Positions 1 to 10,797 are shown, counted from the stretch's first letter. The stretch: DNA of 64,000 nt from an uncultured Pantoea sp. (GCA_913775175.1 CAJYKU010000018.1:1-64000); one strand, 5' to 3'. A program made the numbers and translations. Notes: generated by a model from the sequence alone, not told the origin.

Positions 1-137
1 AAAGCATGAAGTTGAAGAGAGCCAGCTTCCACTAAAAGAGGTGTGAAGGGAAGGCTCTCAGAGTCTGGACTTAGTACGCCCCTATGGGGCGTTATCAATG
101 CCACCTGCTATGCAGGTGGTTTTTTACCTGTCACCGC
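1..137 (+). other. 3' tail of an unidentified rightward transcript
   Basis: No credible reading frame lies between the window edge and the gltA stop codon. What is visible is a compact hairpin (76-92, ACGCCCC/GGGGCGT around a TAT loop) followed by a stronger hairpin that ends in a T-run. Both read rightward, so a transcript from a gene or small RNA outside the window probably ends here, converging on gltA. Its identity cannot be told from this fragment. Confidence 0.4.
101..125 (+). terminator. Rho-independent terminator facing gltA
   Basis: A perfect 8-bp stem (CCACCTGC / GCAGGTGG) with a 3-nt TAT loop is followed directly by TTTTTT on the plus strand. On the minus strand no T-run follows, so it serves a transcript entering from the left rather than gltA. 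Confidence 0.8.
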
Positions 138-1421
138 TTATTTTTTCAGCGCAGATTCAAACTGACGCTCGGTGTAACCAGTGTAGAGCTGACGCGGACG
201 GGCAATTTTCATGCCTTCATCATGCATCTCTTTCCAGTGAGCAATCCAGCCTACGGTACGCGCCATCGCGAAAATAACGGTAAACATCGAAGAAGGGATA
301 CCCATGGCTTTCAGGATAATACCTGAATAGAAGTCTACGTTTGGATAGAGTTTGCGCTCGATAAAGTAGGGGTCGTTCAGCGCAATATGCTCCAGCTCCA
401 TCGCGACTTCCAGCAAATCATCCTTCATGCCCAGCTCATTGAGCACTTCATGGCAGGTTTCACGCATTACGGTCGCACGTGGATCGTAGTTTTTGTACAC
501 GCGGTGACCAAAGCCCATCAGACGGAATGAGTCATTTTTGTCTTTAGCACGACGTACAAACTCCGGAATATGCTCAACGCTGCTGATCTCTTCGAGCATA
601 CGCAGCGTGGCTTCGTTCGCACCGCCATGTGCAGGTCCCCACAGCGAAGCAATACCGGCCGCGATACAGGCAAACGGATTCGCGCCTGAGGAGCCAGCAG
701 TACGTACGGTAGAGGTAGAGGCGTTCTGCTCATGGTCAGCGTGCAGAATCAGGATACGATCCATGGCGCGTTCCAGCACCGGATTGACTTTGTACTCTTC
801 GCACGGCGTAGCGAACATCATATGCAGGAAGTTGCCAGCATAGGAGAGGTCATTACGCGGATAAACAAATGGCTGGCCGATTGAGTATTTGTAACACATG
901 GCTGCCATCGTTGGCATTTTTGACAGCAGACGGAACGCAGCGATCTCACGGTGACGCTCGTTATTCACATCCAGTGAGTCATGGTAGAACGCGGCCAGTG
1001 CACCGGTTACGCCACACATCACCGCCATTGGGTGTGAGTCACGACGGAAACCGTGGAACAGGCGGGTAATCTGCTCATGGATCATGGTATGGCGGGTAAC
1101 CGTGGTGCAGAACTCTTTGAACTCCTCCTGAGTAGGCGCTTCACCATAGAGCAGGATATAGCAGACTTCCAGATAGTTGGAGTGCGTTGCCAGCTGATCG
1201 ATAGGAAAACCGCGATGCAGCAGGATACCTTCATCACCATCAATAAAGGTGATTTTAGATTCGCACGACGCCGTAGAGGTAAAACCGGGGTCAAAGGTAA
1301 ACAGGCCTTGTGAGCCAAGGGCGCGGACATCAACAACATCCTGTCCCAGAGTGCCTTGCATCACATCCAGTTCAAGGGTGCTGTTGTCTTGTAGGGTCAG
1401 CGTCACTTTTTTATCTGTCAT
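138..1421 (-). CDS. gltA: Citrate synthase (type II, hexameric)
   Basis: Condenses oxaloacetate and acetyl-CoA to citrate and CoA, the entry step of the TCA cycle, in the cytosol. The 427-residue product has the same length as E. coli GltA and is nearly collinear with it. The conserved active-site segments are present: [12 protein letters not shown] with its histidine, [14 protein letters not shown] with the second catalytic histidine, and YPNVDFYSG with the catalytic aspartate. The long N-terminal extension of the NADH-inhibited type II enzymes is kept. The start ATG has a GGAGAC ribosome-binding site a few bases upstream. The gene is divergent from sdhC across a 632-bp control region, as in E. 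coli, where both sides respond to ArcA and carbon catabolite control. Confidence 0.98.
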   Translation of the reverse strand: MTDKKVTLTLQDNSTLELDVMQGTLGQDVVDVRALGSQGLFTFDPGFTSTASCESKITFIDGDEGILLHRGFPIDQLATHSNYLEVCYILLYGEAPTQEEFKEFCTTVTRHTMIHEQITRLFHGFRRDSHPMAVMCGVTGALAAFYHDSLDVNNERHREIAAFRLLSKMPTMAAMCYKYSIGQPFVYPRNDLSYAGNFLHMMFATPCEEYKVNPVLERAMDRILILHADHEQNASTSTVRTAGSSGANPFACIAAGIASLWGPAHGGANEATLRMLEEISSVEHIPEFVRRAKDKNDSFRLMGFGHRVYKNYDPRATVMRETCHEVLNELGMKDDLLEVAMELEHIALNDPYFIERKLYPNVDFYSGIILKAMGIPSSMFTVIFAMARTVGWIAHWKEMHDEGMKIARPRQLYTGYTERQFESALKK

Positions 1422-2053
1422 TTTTTGTCTCCATAGCGCCTGGGTAGGTAAGGATCTTTAGACACCAGAATAGCCTGCATGTTGCGTAACTCCACCCCGT
1501 TCAGATTATTACCCGGTAATCACCTGCAGTAAGCGAGGTACAGCGGTACATAAGAAATTCGGGGTAGTGACATGTGAGCGTGAGATGTTGCTCATTACAG
1601 ATGTTAAAGATCCTGTCACGACATAACTTCTTGGTAACCAATAACCTGACGATTAATGTTGCTCGTTAGGGCAATGTTACATAACTTGAGCTTAGGGGAA
1701 AGTGTATCCCCATAACTTTTGTGCATCATAGGGCTTTAGTGCGATTGTTTGTAACTGAAATGTTGATCTATTGTCAAATCAGATAATTAAAAATGTATAA
1801 AATGTGAAAAGCGTGACCCTGATCACTGTTCAGCTTAAATGTGACCAAACAGTTTGTAGGGGAATTGTAATCAGAATGTGATCGTCCTATACTGCCGCCA
1901 GGTCTCCGGAACACCCTGACACCAGGAGCCACCCAGCGTTTTACCCGCTTCACTTAACACTGGATGTTGCTATTTTGGTGGCGGTTGTAGTCTGAACACG
2001 CTCTGTGCTCTGCTGCAATTCAGGACCGGAGGAAGCAAAATAAAAAGAGCTGT
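1422..2053. promoter_or_regulatory. gltA-sdhC divergent control region
   Basis: This 632-bp region has no gene and is AT-rich for much of its length, as expected for paired divergent promoters. Rightward, a good sigma-70 promoter for sdhC is visible (annotated separately). TGTGA-type half sites occur around 1803-1808 and 1876-1881, and several GTTA/TTAA-rich tracts lie around 1640-1690 and 1780-1800, suggestive of CRP and ArcA input as known for this locus in E. coli. I cannot assign exact operators from sequence alone, and I could not pick a single gltA promoter. Confidence 0.6.
1865..1893 (+). promoter_or_regulatory. sdhC sigma-70 promoter
   Basis: A TTGTAA -35 element (1865-1870) and a TATACT -10 element (1888-1893) are separated by exactly 17 bp. 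Transcription would start near 1900, leaving a leader of about 150 nt before sdhC. It overlaps an AATGTGATC motif that could bind CRP. Confidence 0.7.
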
Positions 2054-2443
2054 GTGGGCAAAACCGTGAAAAAACAAAGACCTGTTAACTTGGATCTCAC
2101 GACGATCCGGTTTCCCGTTACTGCAATATCGTCCATTCTCCACCGCGTCTCCGGCGTGATTACCTTTGTCGCTCTCGGAATTCTGCTCTGGTTACTGGGC
2201 CTCTCTCTCTCTTCTCCCGAAGGTTTCCAGCAGGCGGCATCCATTATGGATAGCTTCTTTGCCAAATTTATCATGTGGGGCATTCTGACTGCGCTGGCAT
2301 ATCATGCCGCGAGCGGTATTCGTCATATGCTGGCTGATTTTGGCTTCACCGCTGAAACCCTGCAGGTGGGAACCCGTACTGCGCAGGCGGTTTTTGTTAT
2401 CACTGTGGTGCTCTCAATTCTGGCTGGAGTTCTCGTATGGTAA
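2054..2443 (+). CDS. sdhC: Succinate dehydrogenase cytochrome b556 membrane anchor
   Basis: One of two membrane anchors of complex II; it holds heme b556 with SdhD and helps form the ubiquinone site in the inner membrane. The 129-residue length equals E. coli SdhC. The N-terminal [11 protein letters not shown] segment, three hydrophobic helices and the heme-ligand histidine in [13 protein letters not shown] are present. The start is uncertain: the 129-codon frame opens with GTG at 2054, about 20 nt after a GGAGG, while another GTG at 2066 aligns with the VKKQRP segment. It begins the sdhCDAB-sucABCD operon and overlaps sdhD by 7 nt, which suggests translational coupling. Confidence 0.95.
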   Translation: MGKTVKKQRPVNLDLTTIRFPVTAISSILHRVSGVITFVALGILLWLLGLSLSSPEGFQQAASIMDSFFAKFIMWGILTALAYHAASGIRHMLADFGFTAETLQVGTRTAQAVFVITVVLSILAGVLVW

Positions 2444-2784
2444 GCAATGCTTCTGCTTTAGGACGTAACGGTATCCATGACTGGCTGCTGGTTCGTGCTT
2501 CAGCAATGTTAATCACACTCTATATCATCTATCTGCTCGGTTTTGTCGTGATAACCGATACGCTGACATATGAGGTCTGGCGCGGCTTTTTCGCTTCCTC
2601 CTTTACCAAAGTGTTTACGCTGCTGACGCTGTTCTCCATTCTGATCCATGGCTGGATCGGTATGTGGCAGGTATTGACTGACTATGTCAAAGCGCTGGCA
2701 CCACGTCTGCTGCTGCAGCTGGTTATTGTGGTCGCGCTGTTGTCGTATGCCGTCTATGGCACTGTTGTTGTGTGGGGTGTGTAA
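2437..2784 (+). CDS. sdhD: Succinate dehydrogenase hydrophobic membrane anchor
   Basis: Second membrane anchor of complex II, pairing with SdhC to bind heme b and ubiquinone. It has 115 residues, as in E. coli, with three transmembrane helices. His71 in LIHGWIG and the Asp82-Tyr83 pair in TDYVK, which correspond to heme and quinone-site residues in the E. coli enzyme, are all present. The start overlaps the end of sdhC, and sdhA begins immediately after its stop codon, so the subunits are translated as a coupled set. Confidence 0.97.
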   Translation: MVSNASALGRNGIHDWLLVRASAMLITLYIIYLLGFVVITDTLTYEVWRGFFASSFTKVFTLLTLFSILIHGWIGMWQVLTDYVKALAPRLLLQLVIVVALLSYAVYGTVVVWGV

Positions 2785-4551
2785 ATGAATTTGCCAGTCA
2801 GAGAATTTGATGCCGTGGTGATCGGCGCAGGTGGCGCAGGTATGCGTGCCGCACTGCAAATCTCCCAGTCGGGCCAGAGCTGTGCCCTGCTTTCTAAGGT
2901 ATTCCCGACCCGTTCTCATACGGTATCAGCGCAGGGTGGTATCACCGTTGCGTTGGGTAACTCCCATGAAGATAACTGGGAATGGCATATGTACGATACC
3001 GTTAAAGGCTCCGACTATATTGGTGACCAGGACGCTATCGAATATATGTGCAAAACCGGCCCTGAAGCGATTCTGGAGCTGGAACATATGGGTCTGCCTT
3101 TCTCCCGTCTTGATGATGGCCGCGTCTATCAGCGTCCATTTGGTGGCCAGTCGAAAAACTTTGGCGGCGAACAGGCAGCGCGTACTGCTGCTGCTGCTGA
3201 CCGTACCGGCCATGCACTGCTGCATACCCTGTATCAGCAGAACCTGAAAAACAAAACCACTATCTTTTCTGAGTGGTACGCGCTGGATCTGGTGAAAAAC
3301 GCCGATGGCGCCATTGTAGGCTGTACTGCAATCTGCATTGAAACGGGTGAAACCGTCTATTTCAAAGCCAAGGCGACTATCCTTGCCACCGGTGGTGCCG
3401 GACGTATCTATCAGTCCACCACTAACGCGCATATCAATACCGGTGATGGCGTTGGTATGGCTATCCGTGCTGGCGTGCCGATGCAGGATATGGAGATGTG
3501 GCAGTTTCACCCAACCGGCATTGCCGGGGCTGGCGTGCTGGTTACCGAGGGTTGCCGCGGTGAGGGTGGTTATCTGCTGAACAAGCATGGCGAGCGCTTT
3601 ATGGAGCGTTATGCGCCAAATGCGAAAGATCTGGCGGGTCGCGACGTTGTTGCCCGTTCAATGATGGTTGAGATCCGTGAAGGTCGTGGCTGTGACGGTC
3701 CGTGGGGTCCGCATATCAAACTGAAACTTGACCATCTCGGCGCGGAAGTGCTGGAGTCTCGTCTGCCAGGGATCCTTGAACTGTCACGCACCTTTGCTCA
3801 CGTTGATCCTATCAAAGAGCCGATTCCGGTTATCCCAACCTGCCACTATATGATGGGCGGCATTCCAACCCGTGTAACCGGGCAGGCGCTGCGTGTGAAT
3901 GAGCAGGGTGAAGATGAAGTGATTCCGGGTCTGTTTGCGGTTGGCGAAATCGCCTGCGTATCGGTTCATGGTGCTAACCGTCTGGGTGGTAACTCGCTGC
4001 TTGACCTGGTGGTGTTTGGTCGTGCGGCTGGTGTGCATCTGATGGAGTGTATCGCCGAGCAGGGTGAGCTGCGTGATGCCACCGCCGATGAAATCGATGC
4101 AGCGATGGCTCGCTTTAATCGCTGGGAAAACAACACCACGGGTGAAGATCCGGTTGAAATCCGTAAAGCGCTGCAGCGCTGTATGCAGAACAACTTCTCG
4201 GTATTCCGTGAAGGGGACGCGATGCGTGAGGGACTGGCTGAGCTCAAGGTGATTCGTGAGCGCCTGAAGAATGCGCGTCTGGATGACCGCTCACCTGATT
4301 TCAATACCCAGCGTATTGAGTGTCTGGAGCTGGATAACCTGATGGAAACCGCTTATGCAACCGCAGTGGCGGCAAACTTCCGTACCGAGAGCCGTGGCGC
4401 TCATAGCCGCTTCGACTATCCGGAGCGTGATGATGCAAACTGGCTGTGCCACAGTCTTTATGTTCCGCAAACGGAAAGCATGACGCGCCGTGAGGTGAAC
4501 ATGCAGCCGAAACTGCGCGCGGCCTTCCCGCCGAAAGCGCGTACCTACTAA
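2785..4551 (+). CDS. sdhA: Succinate dehydrogenase flavoprotein subunit
   Basis: Catalytic subunit of complex II that oxidises succinate to fumarate and carries covalently bound FAD on the cytoplasmic face. The 588-residue protein matches the E. coli length. The dinucleotide-binding motif [12 protein letters not shown] starts near residue 12, and the FAD-linking histidine is His45 in [32 protein letters not shown] and the later [14 protein letters not shown] segment are typical of the fumarate reductase/succinate dehydrogenase flavoprotein family. It follows sdhD without a gap and precedes sdhB by 11 nt. Confidence 0.99.
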   Translation: MNLPVREFDAVVIGAGGAGMRAALQISQSGQSCALLSKVFPTRSHTVSAQGGITVALGNSHEDNWEWHMYDTVKGSDYIGDQDAIEYMCKTGPEAILELEHMGLPFSRLDDGRVYQRPFGGQSKNFGGEQAARTAAAADRTGHALLHTLYQQNLKNKTTIFSEWYALDLVKNADGAIVGCTAICIETGETVYFKAKATILATGGAGRIYQSTTNAHINTGDGVGMAIRAGVPMQDMEMWQFHPTGIAGAGVLVTEGCRGEGGYLLNKHGERFMERYAPNAKDLAGRDVVARSMMVEIREGRGCDGPWGPHIKLKLDHLGAEVLESRLPGILELSRTFAHVDPIKEPIPVIPTCHYMMGGIPTRVTGQALRVNEQGEDEVIPGLFAVGEIACVSVHGANRLGGNSLLDLVVFGRAAGVHLMECIAEQGELRDATADEIDAAMARFNRWENNTTGEDPVEIRKALQRCMQNNFSVFREGDAMREGLAELKVIRERLKNARLDDRSPDFNTQRIECLELDNLMETAYATAVAANFRTESRGAHSRFDYPERDDANWLCHSLYVPQTESMTRREVNMQPKLRAAFPPKARTY

Positions 4552-4565
4552 TTGCGGAGGTCATG

Positions 4566-5282
4566 ATGAAACTTGAATTCTCTATCTACCGTTACAATCC
4601 GGATGTCGATGACAAGCCGCGTATGCAGGACTATACGCTCGAGTCAGAAGATGGCCGCGATATGATGCTGCTGGATGCGCTAATCCGTCTGAAAGAGCAG
4701 GATCCGACGCTGGCGTTCCGCCGCTCCTGTCGTGAAGGCGTCTGTGGCTCAGATGGCCTCAACATGAATGGTAAAAACGGTCTGGCCTGTATTACGCCGG
4801 TTTCCGCACTGGGTAACGGCAGCAAAAAGATCGTGATCCGTCCATTGCCGGGTCTGCCGGTCGTGCGCGATCTGGTCGTTGATATGAGCCAGTTCTACAC
4901 CCAGTATGAGAAAATTAAACCATTTTTAGTTAATAACGGTGAGAATCCACCGGCACGCGAGCATCTGCAGAGCCCGGCGGAACGTGAGCATCTGGATGGC
5001 CTGTATGAGTGTATTCTCTGCGCCTGCTGCTCAACCTCGTGCCCGTCATTCTGGTGGAATCCCGACAAGTTTATTGGCCCGGCCGGTCTGCTGGCAGCGT
5101 ATCGCTTCCTGATTGACAGCCGCGACACTGAAACCGAGTCGCGCCTTGATAACCTGAGTGATGCTTTCAGCGTATTCCGCTGTCACAGCATCATGAACTG
5201 TGTAAGCGTGTGTCCAAAAGGATTAAACCCCACGCGTGCCATCGGGCATATCAAGTCGATGCTGTTGCAGCGCGGAGCATAA
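4566..5282 (+). CDS. sdhB: Succinate dehydrogenase iron-sulfur subunit
   Basis: Carries electrons from the SdhA flavin to ubiquinone through three iron-sulfur clusters. The plant-type [2Fe-2S] cysteines are in SCREGVCGSDG and NGLAC. The [4Fe-4S] and [3Fe-4S] ligands are in CILCACCSTSCPSFWWNP and CHSIMNCVSVCPKGLNP. Two ATG codons lie in tandem (4563 and 4566). I chose 4566 because it gives the 238-residue length and MKLEFSIYRYNPD start of the family and has the better 5-nt spacing from the GGAGG at 4556-4560. A 209-bp structured spacer separates it from sucA. Confidence 0.98.
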   Translation: MKLEFSIYRYNPDVDDKPRMQDYTLESEDGRDMMLLDALIRLKEQDPTLAFRRSCREGVCGSDGLNMNGKNGLACITPVSALGNGSKKIVIRPLPGLPVVRDLVVDMSQFYTQYEKIKPFLVNNGENPPAREHLQSPAEREHLDGLYECILCACCSTSCPSFWWNPDKFIGPAGLLAAYRFLIDSRDTETESRLDNLSDAFSVFRCHSIMNCVSVCPKGLNPTRAIGHIKSMLLQRGA

Positions 5283-5289
5283 TCGTTTT

Positions 5290-5365
5290 AGAGGTACTGT
5301 CCGGGAACCCAGGTTCCCGGCAGTTTATGGAAGCCTCTATAAGCGCGGTGATTACCACGCTTATA
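5290..5365 (+). repeat. Two stem-loops between sdhB and sucA
   Basis: The first stem-loop (5290-5338) has a perfect 9-bp core CCGGGAACC/GGTTCCCGG (5301-5320), extended by ACTG/CAGT and AGAGG/CCTCT. The second (5338-5365) has TATAAGCG/CGCTTATA arms with an inner GGT/ACC. Neither is followed by a T-run, so they look like RNA processing or stabilising elements within the operon rather than terminators. A possible sucA-specific promoter further down (5366-5480) could not be defined. Confidence 0.7.
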
Positions 5366-5491
5366 AAGGTTCCCTTACGGGCCGGGCGCCGGTAGCGCAC
5401 AGGTTCGTATCGCTGAACTCACTACGGCAAGCCGCGAAAGCGGCAACAAATGAAACCTCATAAAAAGCAGATTAATGCTTAAGGGATCACA

Positions 5492-8299
5492 ATGCAGAAC
5501 AGCGCGATGAAACCCTGGCTGGACTCCTCCTGGCTGGCCGGCGCGAACCAGTCTTACATAGAGCAACTCTATGAGGATTTCCTTACCGATCCTGACTCTG
5601 TTGATGAAGTGTGGCGCGACCTGTTCCAGCAGTTGCCCGGTACCGGTGTAAAACCAGAGCAGTTCCACTCCACAACGCGTGACTATTTCCGCCGCCTGGC
5701 GAAGGATGCTACCCGCTACACCTCTACTGTCATCGATCCTGCGACCAACTCCAAACAGGTTAAAGTCCTGCAGCTGATTAACGCATTTCGTTTCCGCGGC
5801 CATCAGCATGCAAACCTCGATCCGCTTGGCCTGTGGAAACAGGATATCGTGGCCGATCTTGACCCTGCATTTCACGATCTCACTGACGCCGATTTTCAGG
5901 AAAGCTTTAACGTAGGCTCATTTGCGATTGGCAAAGAGACGATGAAGCTGGCTGACCTCTACGCCGCTCTGCAACAGACTTACTGTGGCTCGATTGGTGC
6001 TGAGTATATGCACATCAATAACACAGAAGAGAAGCGCTGGATCCAGCAGCGTCTTGAGTCAGTAGTGGGTCGTGCCTCTTTCAGTGCTGAAGAGAAAAAA
6101 GGTTTCCTGAAAGAGCTGACGGCAGCTGAAGGCCTGGAAAAGTATCTCGGCGCTAAATTCCCGGGTGCCAAGCGTTTCTCACTGGAAGGTGGCGATGCGC
6201 TGATCCCGATGCTGCGTGAGATGATTCGTCACGCTGGCAAGAGCGGCACGCGCGAAGTCGTGCTGGGTATGGCGCACCGTGGTCGTCTGAATGTGCTGAT
6301 CAACGTGCTGGGCAAAAAGCCGCAGGATCTGTTTGATGAGTTTGCCGGCAAACACAAAGAACATCTTGGCACTGGTGATGTGAAGTACCACATGGGCTTC
6401 TCATCAGATGTGGAAACTGAAGGTGGGCTGGTTCATCTGGCGCTGGCGTTTAACCCATCGCATCTGGAGATTGTCAGCCCGGTAGTGATGGGCTCGGTGC
6501 GTGCTCGTCTCGACCGTCTGGCAGAACCAGGCAGCAACAAAGTGTTGCCAATCACCATTCATGGTGATGCTGCCGTGATTGGTCAGGGTGTTGTGCAGGA
6601 AACCCTGAACATGTCGCAGGCACGTGGTTATGAAGTCGGCGGTACAGTACGTATTGTTATCAATAACCAGGTTGGTTTTACCACGTCAAATCCAAAGGAT
6701 GCACGTTCCACACCTTACTGTACTGATATTGGTAAGATGGTACTGGCACCTATTTTTCACGTAAATGCTGACGATCCGGAAGCAGTGGCGTTTGTTACCC
6801 GTCTGGCACTGGATTATCGCAACACCTTTAAACGTGATGTCTTTATCGATCTGGTCTGCTATCGCCGCCACGGCCATAACGAAGCGGATGAGCCAAGCGC
6901 TACCCAGCCGCTGATGTATCAGAAGATCAAAAAGCATCCGACGCCGCGCAAACTTTATGCCGATCAGCTGCAGAGTCAGGGCATGGCGTCGCAGGAAGAT
7001 GCCACTGAGCTGGTCAATCTCTATCGCGATGCGCTGGATGCCGGTGAGTGCGTGGTGCCTGAGTGGCGCCCAATGAGCCTGCACTCCTTTACCTGGTCTC
7101 CTTATCTCAACCATGAGTGGGATGAGAGCTATCCGGAAACCGTGGATCTGAAACGTCTGCAGGAGCTGGCTCGTCGCATCAGTACTGTGCCGGAAGCCGT
7201 AGAAGTCCAGTCGCGTGTCGCTAAAATTTACAACGACCGCAAAGAGATGGCAGAGGGTAACAAGCCGTTTGACTGGGGTGGCGCAGAGAATCTGGCCTAT
7301 GCCACGCTGGTGGATGAGGGCATTCCGGTGCGTCTCTCAGGTGAAGACTCTGGCCGTGGAACCTTCTTCCATCGCCATGCCGTTATTCATAACCAGCAGA
7401 ATGGCTCTACCTACACACCGCTGCACCATATCCATAATGGCCAGGGTCAGTTCAAAGTCTGGGATTCCGTGCTCTCTGAAGAAGCGGTACTGGCCTTTGA
7501 GTATGGCTACGCCACCGCAGAACCGCGCGTGCTGACCATCTGGGAAGCGCAGTTTGGTGACTTTGCCAACGGTGCGCAGGTGGTTATTGACCAGTTTATC
7601 AGTTCTGGCGAGCAGAAATGGGGTCGTATGTGTGGCCTGGTAATGCTGCTGCCGCACGGCTATGAAGGTCAGGGACCAGAGCACTCTTCTGCTCGTCTTG
7701 AGCGCTATCTGCAGCTCTGTGCAGAGCAGAATATGCAGGTATGTGTTCCTTCCACACCGGCGCAGGTCTACCACATGCTGCGTCGTCAGGCACTGCGCGG
7801 TATGCGTCGCCCACTGATCGTGATGTCACCGAAGTCGCTGTTGCGTCATCCGCTGGCGATCTCCAGCCTTGACGATCTGGCGAACGGCAGCTTCCAGCCT
7901 GCCATCGGCGAGATTGACGCACTGGATGCGAAGCAGGTCAGGCGCGTGGTGATGTGTTCCGGTAAGGTCTATTACGATCTGCTGGAGCAGCGTCGTAAAA
8001 ACGAGCAGGCAGATGTGGCTATCGTGCGCATTGAGCAGCTCTACCCATTCCCGCACAAAGCAGTGCAGGAAGCGCTTAAAGATTACTCCCATGTCCAGGA
8101 TTTCGTCTGGTGTCAGGAAGAGCCACTGAATCAGGGCGCATGGTATTGCAGTCAGCATCATTTCCGCGAAGTGGTTCCATTTGGTGCGTCGCTGCGTTAC
8201 GCAGGCCGTCCGGCATCTGCTTCACCGGCCGTGGGCTATATGTCCGTACATCAACAACAGCAGCAAGACCTGGTCAACGACGCGCTGAACCTTGGTTAA
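5492..8299 (+). CDS. sucA: 2-Oxoglutarate dehydrogenase E1 component
   Basis: Thiamine-diphosphate enzyme that decarboxylates 2-oxoglutarate and succinylates the lipoyl group of SucB. The 935-residue length fits the 933-935-residue enterobacterial enzymes. Recognisable parts are the N-terminal E2-binding segment (SYIEQLYEDFLTDP), the ThDP-domain motifs MAHRGRLNVL and GDAAVIGQGVVQE, and the transketolase-like C-terminal half with WEAQFGDFANGAQ and LPHGYEGQGPEHSSAR. An AAGGGA ribosome-binding site precedes the ATG. It is the first of the suc genes, with sucB 15 nt downstream. Confidence 0.99.
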   Translation: MQNSAMKPWLDSSWLAGANQSYIEQLYEDFLTDPDSVDEVWRDLFQQLPGTGVKPEQFHSTTRDYFRRLAKDATRYTSTVIDPATNSKQVKVLQLINAFRFRGHQHANLDPLGLWKQDIVADLDPAFHDLTDADFQESFNVGSFAIGKETMKLADLYAALQQTYCGSIGAEYMHINNTEEKRWIQQRLESVVGRASFSAEEKKGFLKELTAAEGLEKYLGAKFPGAKRFSLEGGDALIPMLREMIRHAGKSGTREVVLGMAHRGRLNVLINVLGKKPQDLFDEFAGKHKEHLGTGDVKYHMGFSSDVETEGGLVHLALAFNPSHLEIVSPVVMGSVRARLDRLAEPGSNKVLPITIHGDAAVIGQGVVQETLNMSQARGYEVGGTVRIVINNQVGFTTSNPKDARSTPYCTDIGKMVLAPIFHVNADDPEAVAFVTRLALDYRNTFKRDVFIDLVCYRRHGHNEADEPSATQPLMYQKIKKHPTPRKLYADQLQSQGMASQEDATELVNLYRDALDAGECVVPEWRPMSLHSFTWSPYLNHEWDESYPETVDLKRLQELARRISTVPEAVEVQSRVAKIYNDRKEMAEGNKPFDWGGAENLAYATLVDEGIPVRLSGEDSGRGTFFHRHAVIHNQQNGSTYTPLHHIHNGQGQFKVWDSVLSEEAVLAFEYGYATAEPRVLTIWEAQFGDFANGAQVVIDQFISSGEQKWGRMCGLVMLLPHGYEGQGPEHSSARLERYLQLCAEQNMQVCVPSTPAQVYHMLRRQALRGMRRPLIVMSPKSLLRHPLAISSLDDLANGSFQPAIGEIDALDAKQVRRVVMCSGKVYYDLLEQRRKNEQADVAIVRIEQLYPFPHKAVQEALKDYSHVQDFVWCQEEPLNQGAWYCSQHHFREVVPFGASLRYAGRPASASPAVGYMSVHQQQQQDLVNDALNLG

Positions 8300-8314
8300 T
8301 AAAAAGGAAAGAAA

Positions 8315-9529
8315 ATGAGTAGCGTAGAAATTCTCGTTCCCGATTTACCTGAATCCGTAGCGGACGCAACGGTTGCAACCTGGCACAAAAAACCTGGCGA
8401 CGCAGTCAGCCGTGATGAAGTCCTGGTTGAGATTGAAACCGATAAAGTGGTGCTGGAAGTTCCTGCTGCTGCTGACGGTATTCTGGAAGCCGTGCTGGAA
8501 GAAGAGGGTGCAACTGTCACCTCGCGCCAGCTCCTGGGTCGCCTGAAAGAGGGCAACAGCGGCGGGAAAGAGACCTCAGCTAAAGTGGAGAGCAGCGAGT
8601 CTGCACCCTCACAGCGTCAGACTGCCTCACTGGAAGAAGAGAGCAACGATGCGTTAAGCCCGGCAGTACGTCGCCTGATTGCAGAAAACAATCTGGACGC
8701 CAGTCAGATCAAAGGCACTGGTGTAGGCGGACGTCTGACGCGTGAAGATGTTGAAAAACATCTGGCGAAAAAGCCAGAAGCAAAAGCAGCGCCAGCGGCG
8801 GAAGCATCTGCTCCGGCAGCTGTGGCTAACCGCAGCGAAAAGCGTGTCCCAATGACCCGCCTGCGCAAGCGTGTTGCTGAGCGTCTGCTGGAAGCGAAAA
8901 ACAGCACCGCCATGCTGACCACCTTCAACGAAATCAACATGAAGCCAATCATGGATCTGCGCAAGCAGTATGGTGAGGCCTTTGAGAAGCGTCACGGTGT
9001 ACGTCTGGGCTTTATGTCCTTCTACATCAAGGCGGTGGTTGAAGCGCTGAAACGCTTCCCGGAAGTCAACGCCTCTATTGATGGCGAGGATGTGGTGTAC
9101 CACAACTATTTCGATGTCAGCATCGCGGTATCCACACCGCGTGGTCTGGTGACGCCAGTGCTGAAAGATGTTGATGCGCTGAGCATGGCAGATATCGAGA
9201 AGAAAATTAAAGAGCTGGCAGTAAAAGGCCGTGATGGCAAGCTGACAGTTGAAGAGCTGACCGGCGGTAATTTCACCATCACCAACGGTGGTGTATTTGG
9301 TTCACTGATGTCTACGCCGATCATTAACCCGCCGCAGAGCGCCATTCTGGGTATGCACGCCATTAAAGATCGCCCAATGGCGGTAAATGGTCAGGTGGTG
9401 ATCCTGCCAATGATGTATCTGGCACTCTCATACGATCACCGCCTGATTGATGGCCGTGAATCGGTGGGCTATCTGGTTGCAGTGAAAGAGATGCTGGAAG
9501 ATCCAGCACGTCTGCTGCTGGATGTCTGA
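8315..9529 (+). CDS. sucB: Dihydrolipoyl succinyltransferase (2-oxoglutarate dehydrogenase E2)
   Basis: Core of the 2-oxoglutarate dehydrogenase complex; it transfers succinyl from lipoyl-lysine to CoA. There are 404 residues in the expected order: one lipoyl domain at residues 1-77 with the lipoylated lysine Lys44 in [11 protein letters not shown], a charged Gln/Ser/Glu linker, the peripheral subunit-binding domain at about 112-148 ([13 protein letters not shown]...GGRLTREDV), an Ala/Pro-rich linker, and the catalytic domain ending in [17 protein letters not shown], which holds the catalytic His and Asp. Two small GC-rich hairpins (9538-9561 and 9571-9595) lie in the 101-bp gap before sucC. 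Confidence 0.99.
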   Translation: MSSVEILVPDLPESVADATVATWHKKPGDAVSRDEVLVEIETDKVVLEVPAAADGILEAVLEEEGATVTSRQLLGRLKEGNSGGKETSAKVESSESAPSQRQTASLEEESNDALSPAVRRLIAENNLDASQIKGTGVGGRLTREDVEKHLAKKPEAKAAPAAEASAPAAVANRSEKRVPMTRLRKRVAERLLEAKNSTAMLTTFNEINMKPIMDLRKQYGEAFEKRHGVRLGFMSFYIKAVVEALKRFPEVNASIDGEDVVYHNYFDVSIAVSTPRGLVTPVLKDVDALSMADIEKKIKELAVKGRDGKLTVEELTGGNFTITNGGVFGSLMSTPIINPPQSAILGMHAIKDRPMAVNGQVVILPMMYLALSYDHRLIDGRESVGYLVAVKEMLEDPARLLLDV

Positions 9530-9630
9530 TTTTCACCAGGCGCGCTGCAAAGGGCGCGCCTAACCTGTTATCCGCCGCATCATGCCGCGCGGATAGATCA
9601 TCTTTTCAAGATCTGAATGGATAAAACAAC

Positions 9631-10797
9631 ATGAACTTACACGAGTACCAGGCGAAGCAGCTGTTTGCACGGTATGGTATGCCAGCACCGACTGGTTACG
9701 CCTGCACCACGCCACGTGAAGCTGAAGAAGCCGCCTCTAAAATTGGCGCAGGCCCGTGGGTAGTGAAATGTCAGGTTCATGCCGGTGGCCGTGGTAAAGC
9801 GGGCGGCGTGAAAGTAGTGAAGAGCAAGGAAGAGATCCGCGCATTCGCTGAAAACTGGCTGGGCAAACGCCTGGTGACCTATCAAACAGACGCTGAAGGT
9901 CAGCCGGTAAACCAGATTCTGGTTGAAGCAGCAACCGATATCGATCAGGAGCTCTATCTGGGCGCTGTGGTTGATCGTGCTACCCGTCGCGTTGTGTTTA
10001 TGGCCTCCACCGAAGGTGGGGTAGAGATTGAAAAAGTTGCGGAAGAGACCCCGCATCTGATCCACAAAATGGCGCTTGATCCGCTGGCGGGTCCGCAGCC
10101 ATATCAGGGCCGTGAGCTGGCATTCAAACTGGGTCTGACTGGCAAGCAGGTCAGTCAGTTTACAAAGATCTTTATGGGTCTGGCGACAATGTTCCTCGAG
10201 CGCGATCTGGCGCTGGTTGAGATCAACCCGCTGGTTATCACCAAACAGGGCGATCTGATCTGTCTGGATGGCAAACTGGGTGCCGATGGCAATGCCCTGT
10301 TCCGTCAGCCAGAGCTGCGTGAAATGCGCGATCCAAGTCAGGAAGATCCACGTGAAGCGCACGCGACGCAGTGGGAACTGAACTATGTGGCTCTGGAAGG
10401 CAACATCGGTTGCATGGTCAACGGTGCAGGTCTGGCCATGGGTACCATGGATATCGTGAAACATCACGGTGGTCAGCCAGCGAACTTCCTGGATGTGGGC
10501 GGCGGCGCAACCAAAGAGCGCGTAACTGAAGCCTTTAAAATTATTCTCTCTGACGATGCGGTCAAAGCGGTATTCGTTAACATCTTTGGCGGCATTGTGC
10601 GCTGCGATCTGATTGCAGATGGCATTATCGGTGCGGTAGCTGAAGTTGGTGTTAACGTACCGGTAGTTGTACGTCTGGAAGGTAACAACGCCGAGCTGGG
10701 CGCCAAAAAACTGGCAGACAGCGGCCTGAACATCATTGCAGCAACCAGCCTGACAGACGCAGCACAGCGTGTTGTTGCTGCTGCGGAGGGAAAATAA
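9631..10797 (+). CDS. sucC: Succinyl-CoA synthetase beta subunit (ADP-forming)
   Basis: With SucD it makes ATP (or GTP) from succinyl-CoA, the substrate-level phosphorylation step of the TCA cycle. The 388-residue length equals E. coli SucC. The N-terminal ATP-grasp domain begins [16 protein letters not shown] and includes [14 protein letters not shown]; the C-terminal ligase-CoA domain includes [16 protein letters not shown] and [10 protein letters not shown]. Its stop codon overlaps the sucD start by one base, so the two subunits are translationally coupled. Confidence 0.99.
   Translation: MNLHEYQAKQLFARYGMPAPTGYACTTPREAEEAASKIGAGPWVVKCQVHAGGRGKAGGVKVVKSKEEIRAFAENWLGKRLVTYQTDAEGQPVNQILVEAATDIDQELYLGAVVDRATRRVVFMASTEGGVEIEKVAEETPHLIHKMALDPLAGPQPYQGRELAFKLGLTGKQVSQFTKIFMGLATMFLERDLALVEINPLVITKQGDLICLDGKLGADGNALFRQPELREMRDPSQEDPREAHATQWELNYVALEGNIGCMVNGAGLAMGTMDIVKHHGGQPANFLDVGGGATKERVTEAFKIILSDDAVKAVFVNIFGGIVRCDLIADGIIGAVAEVGVNVPVVVRLEGNNAELGAKKLADSGLNIIAATSLTDAAQRVVAAAEGK

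Noticed and set aside
9637-10467. 276-codon minus-strand frame opposite sucC
   Set aside because: Shadow of the strongly biased sucC codons; no start signal and no family resemblance.
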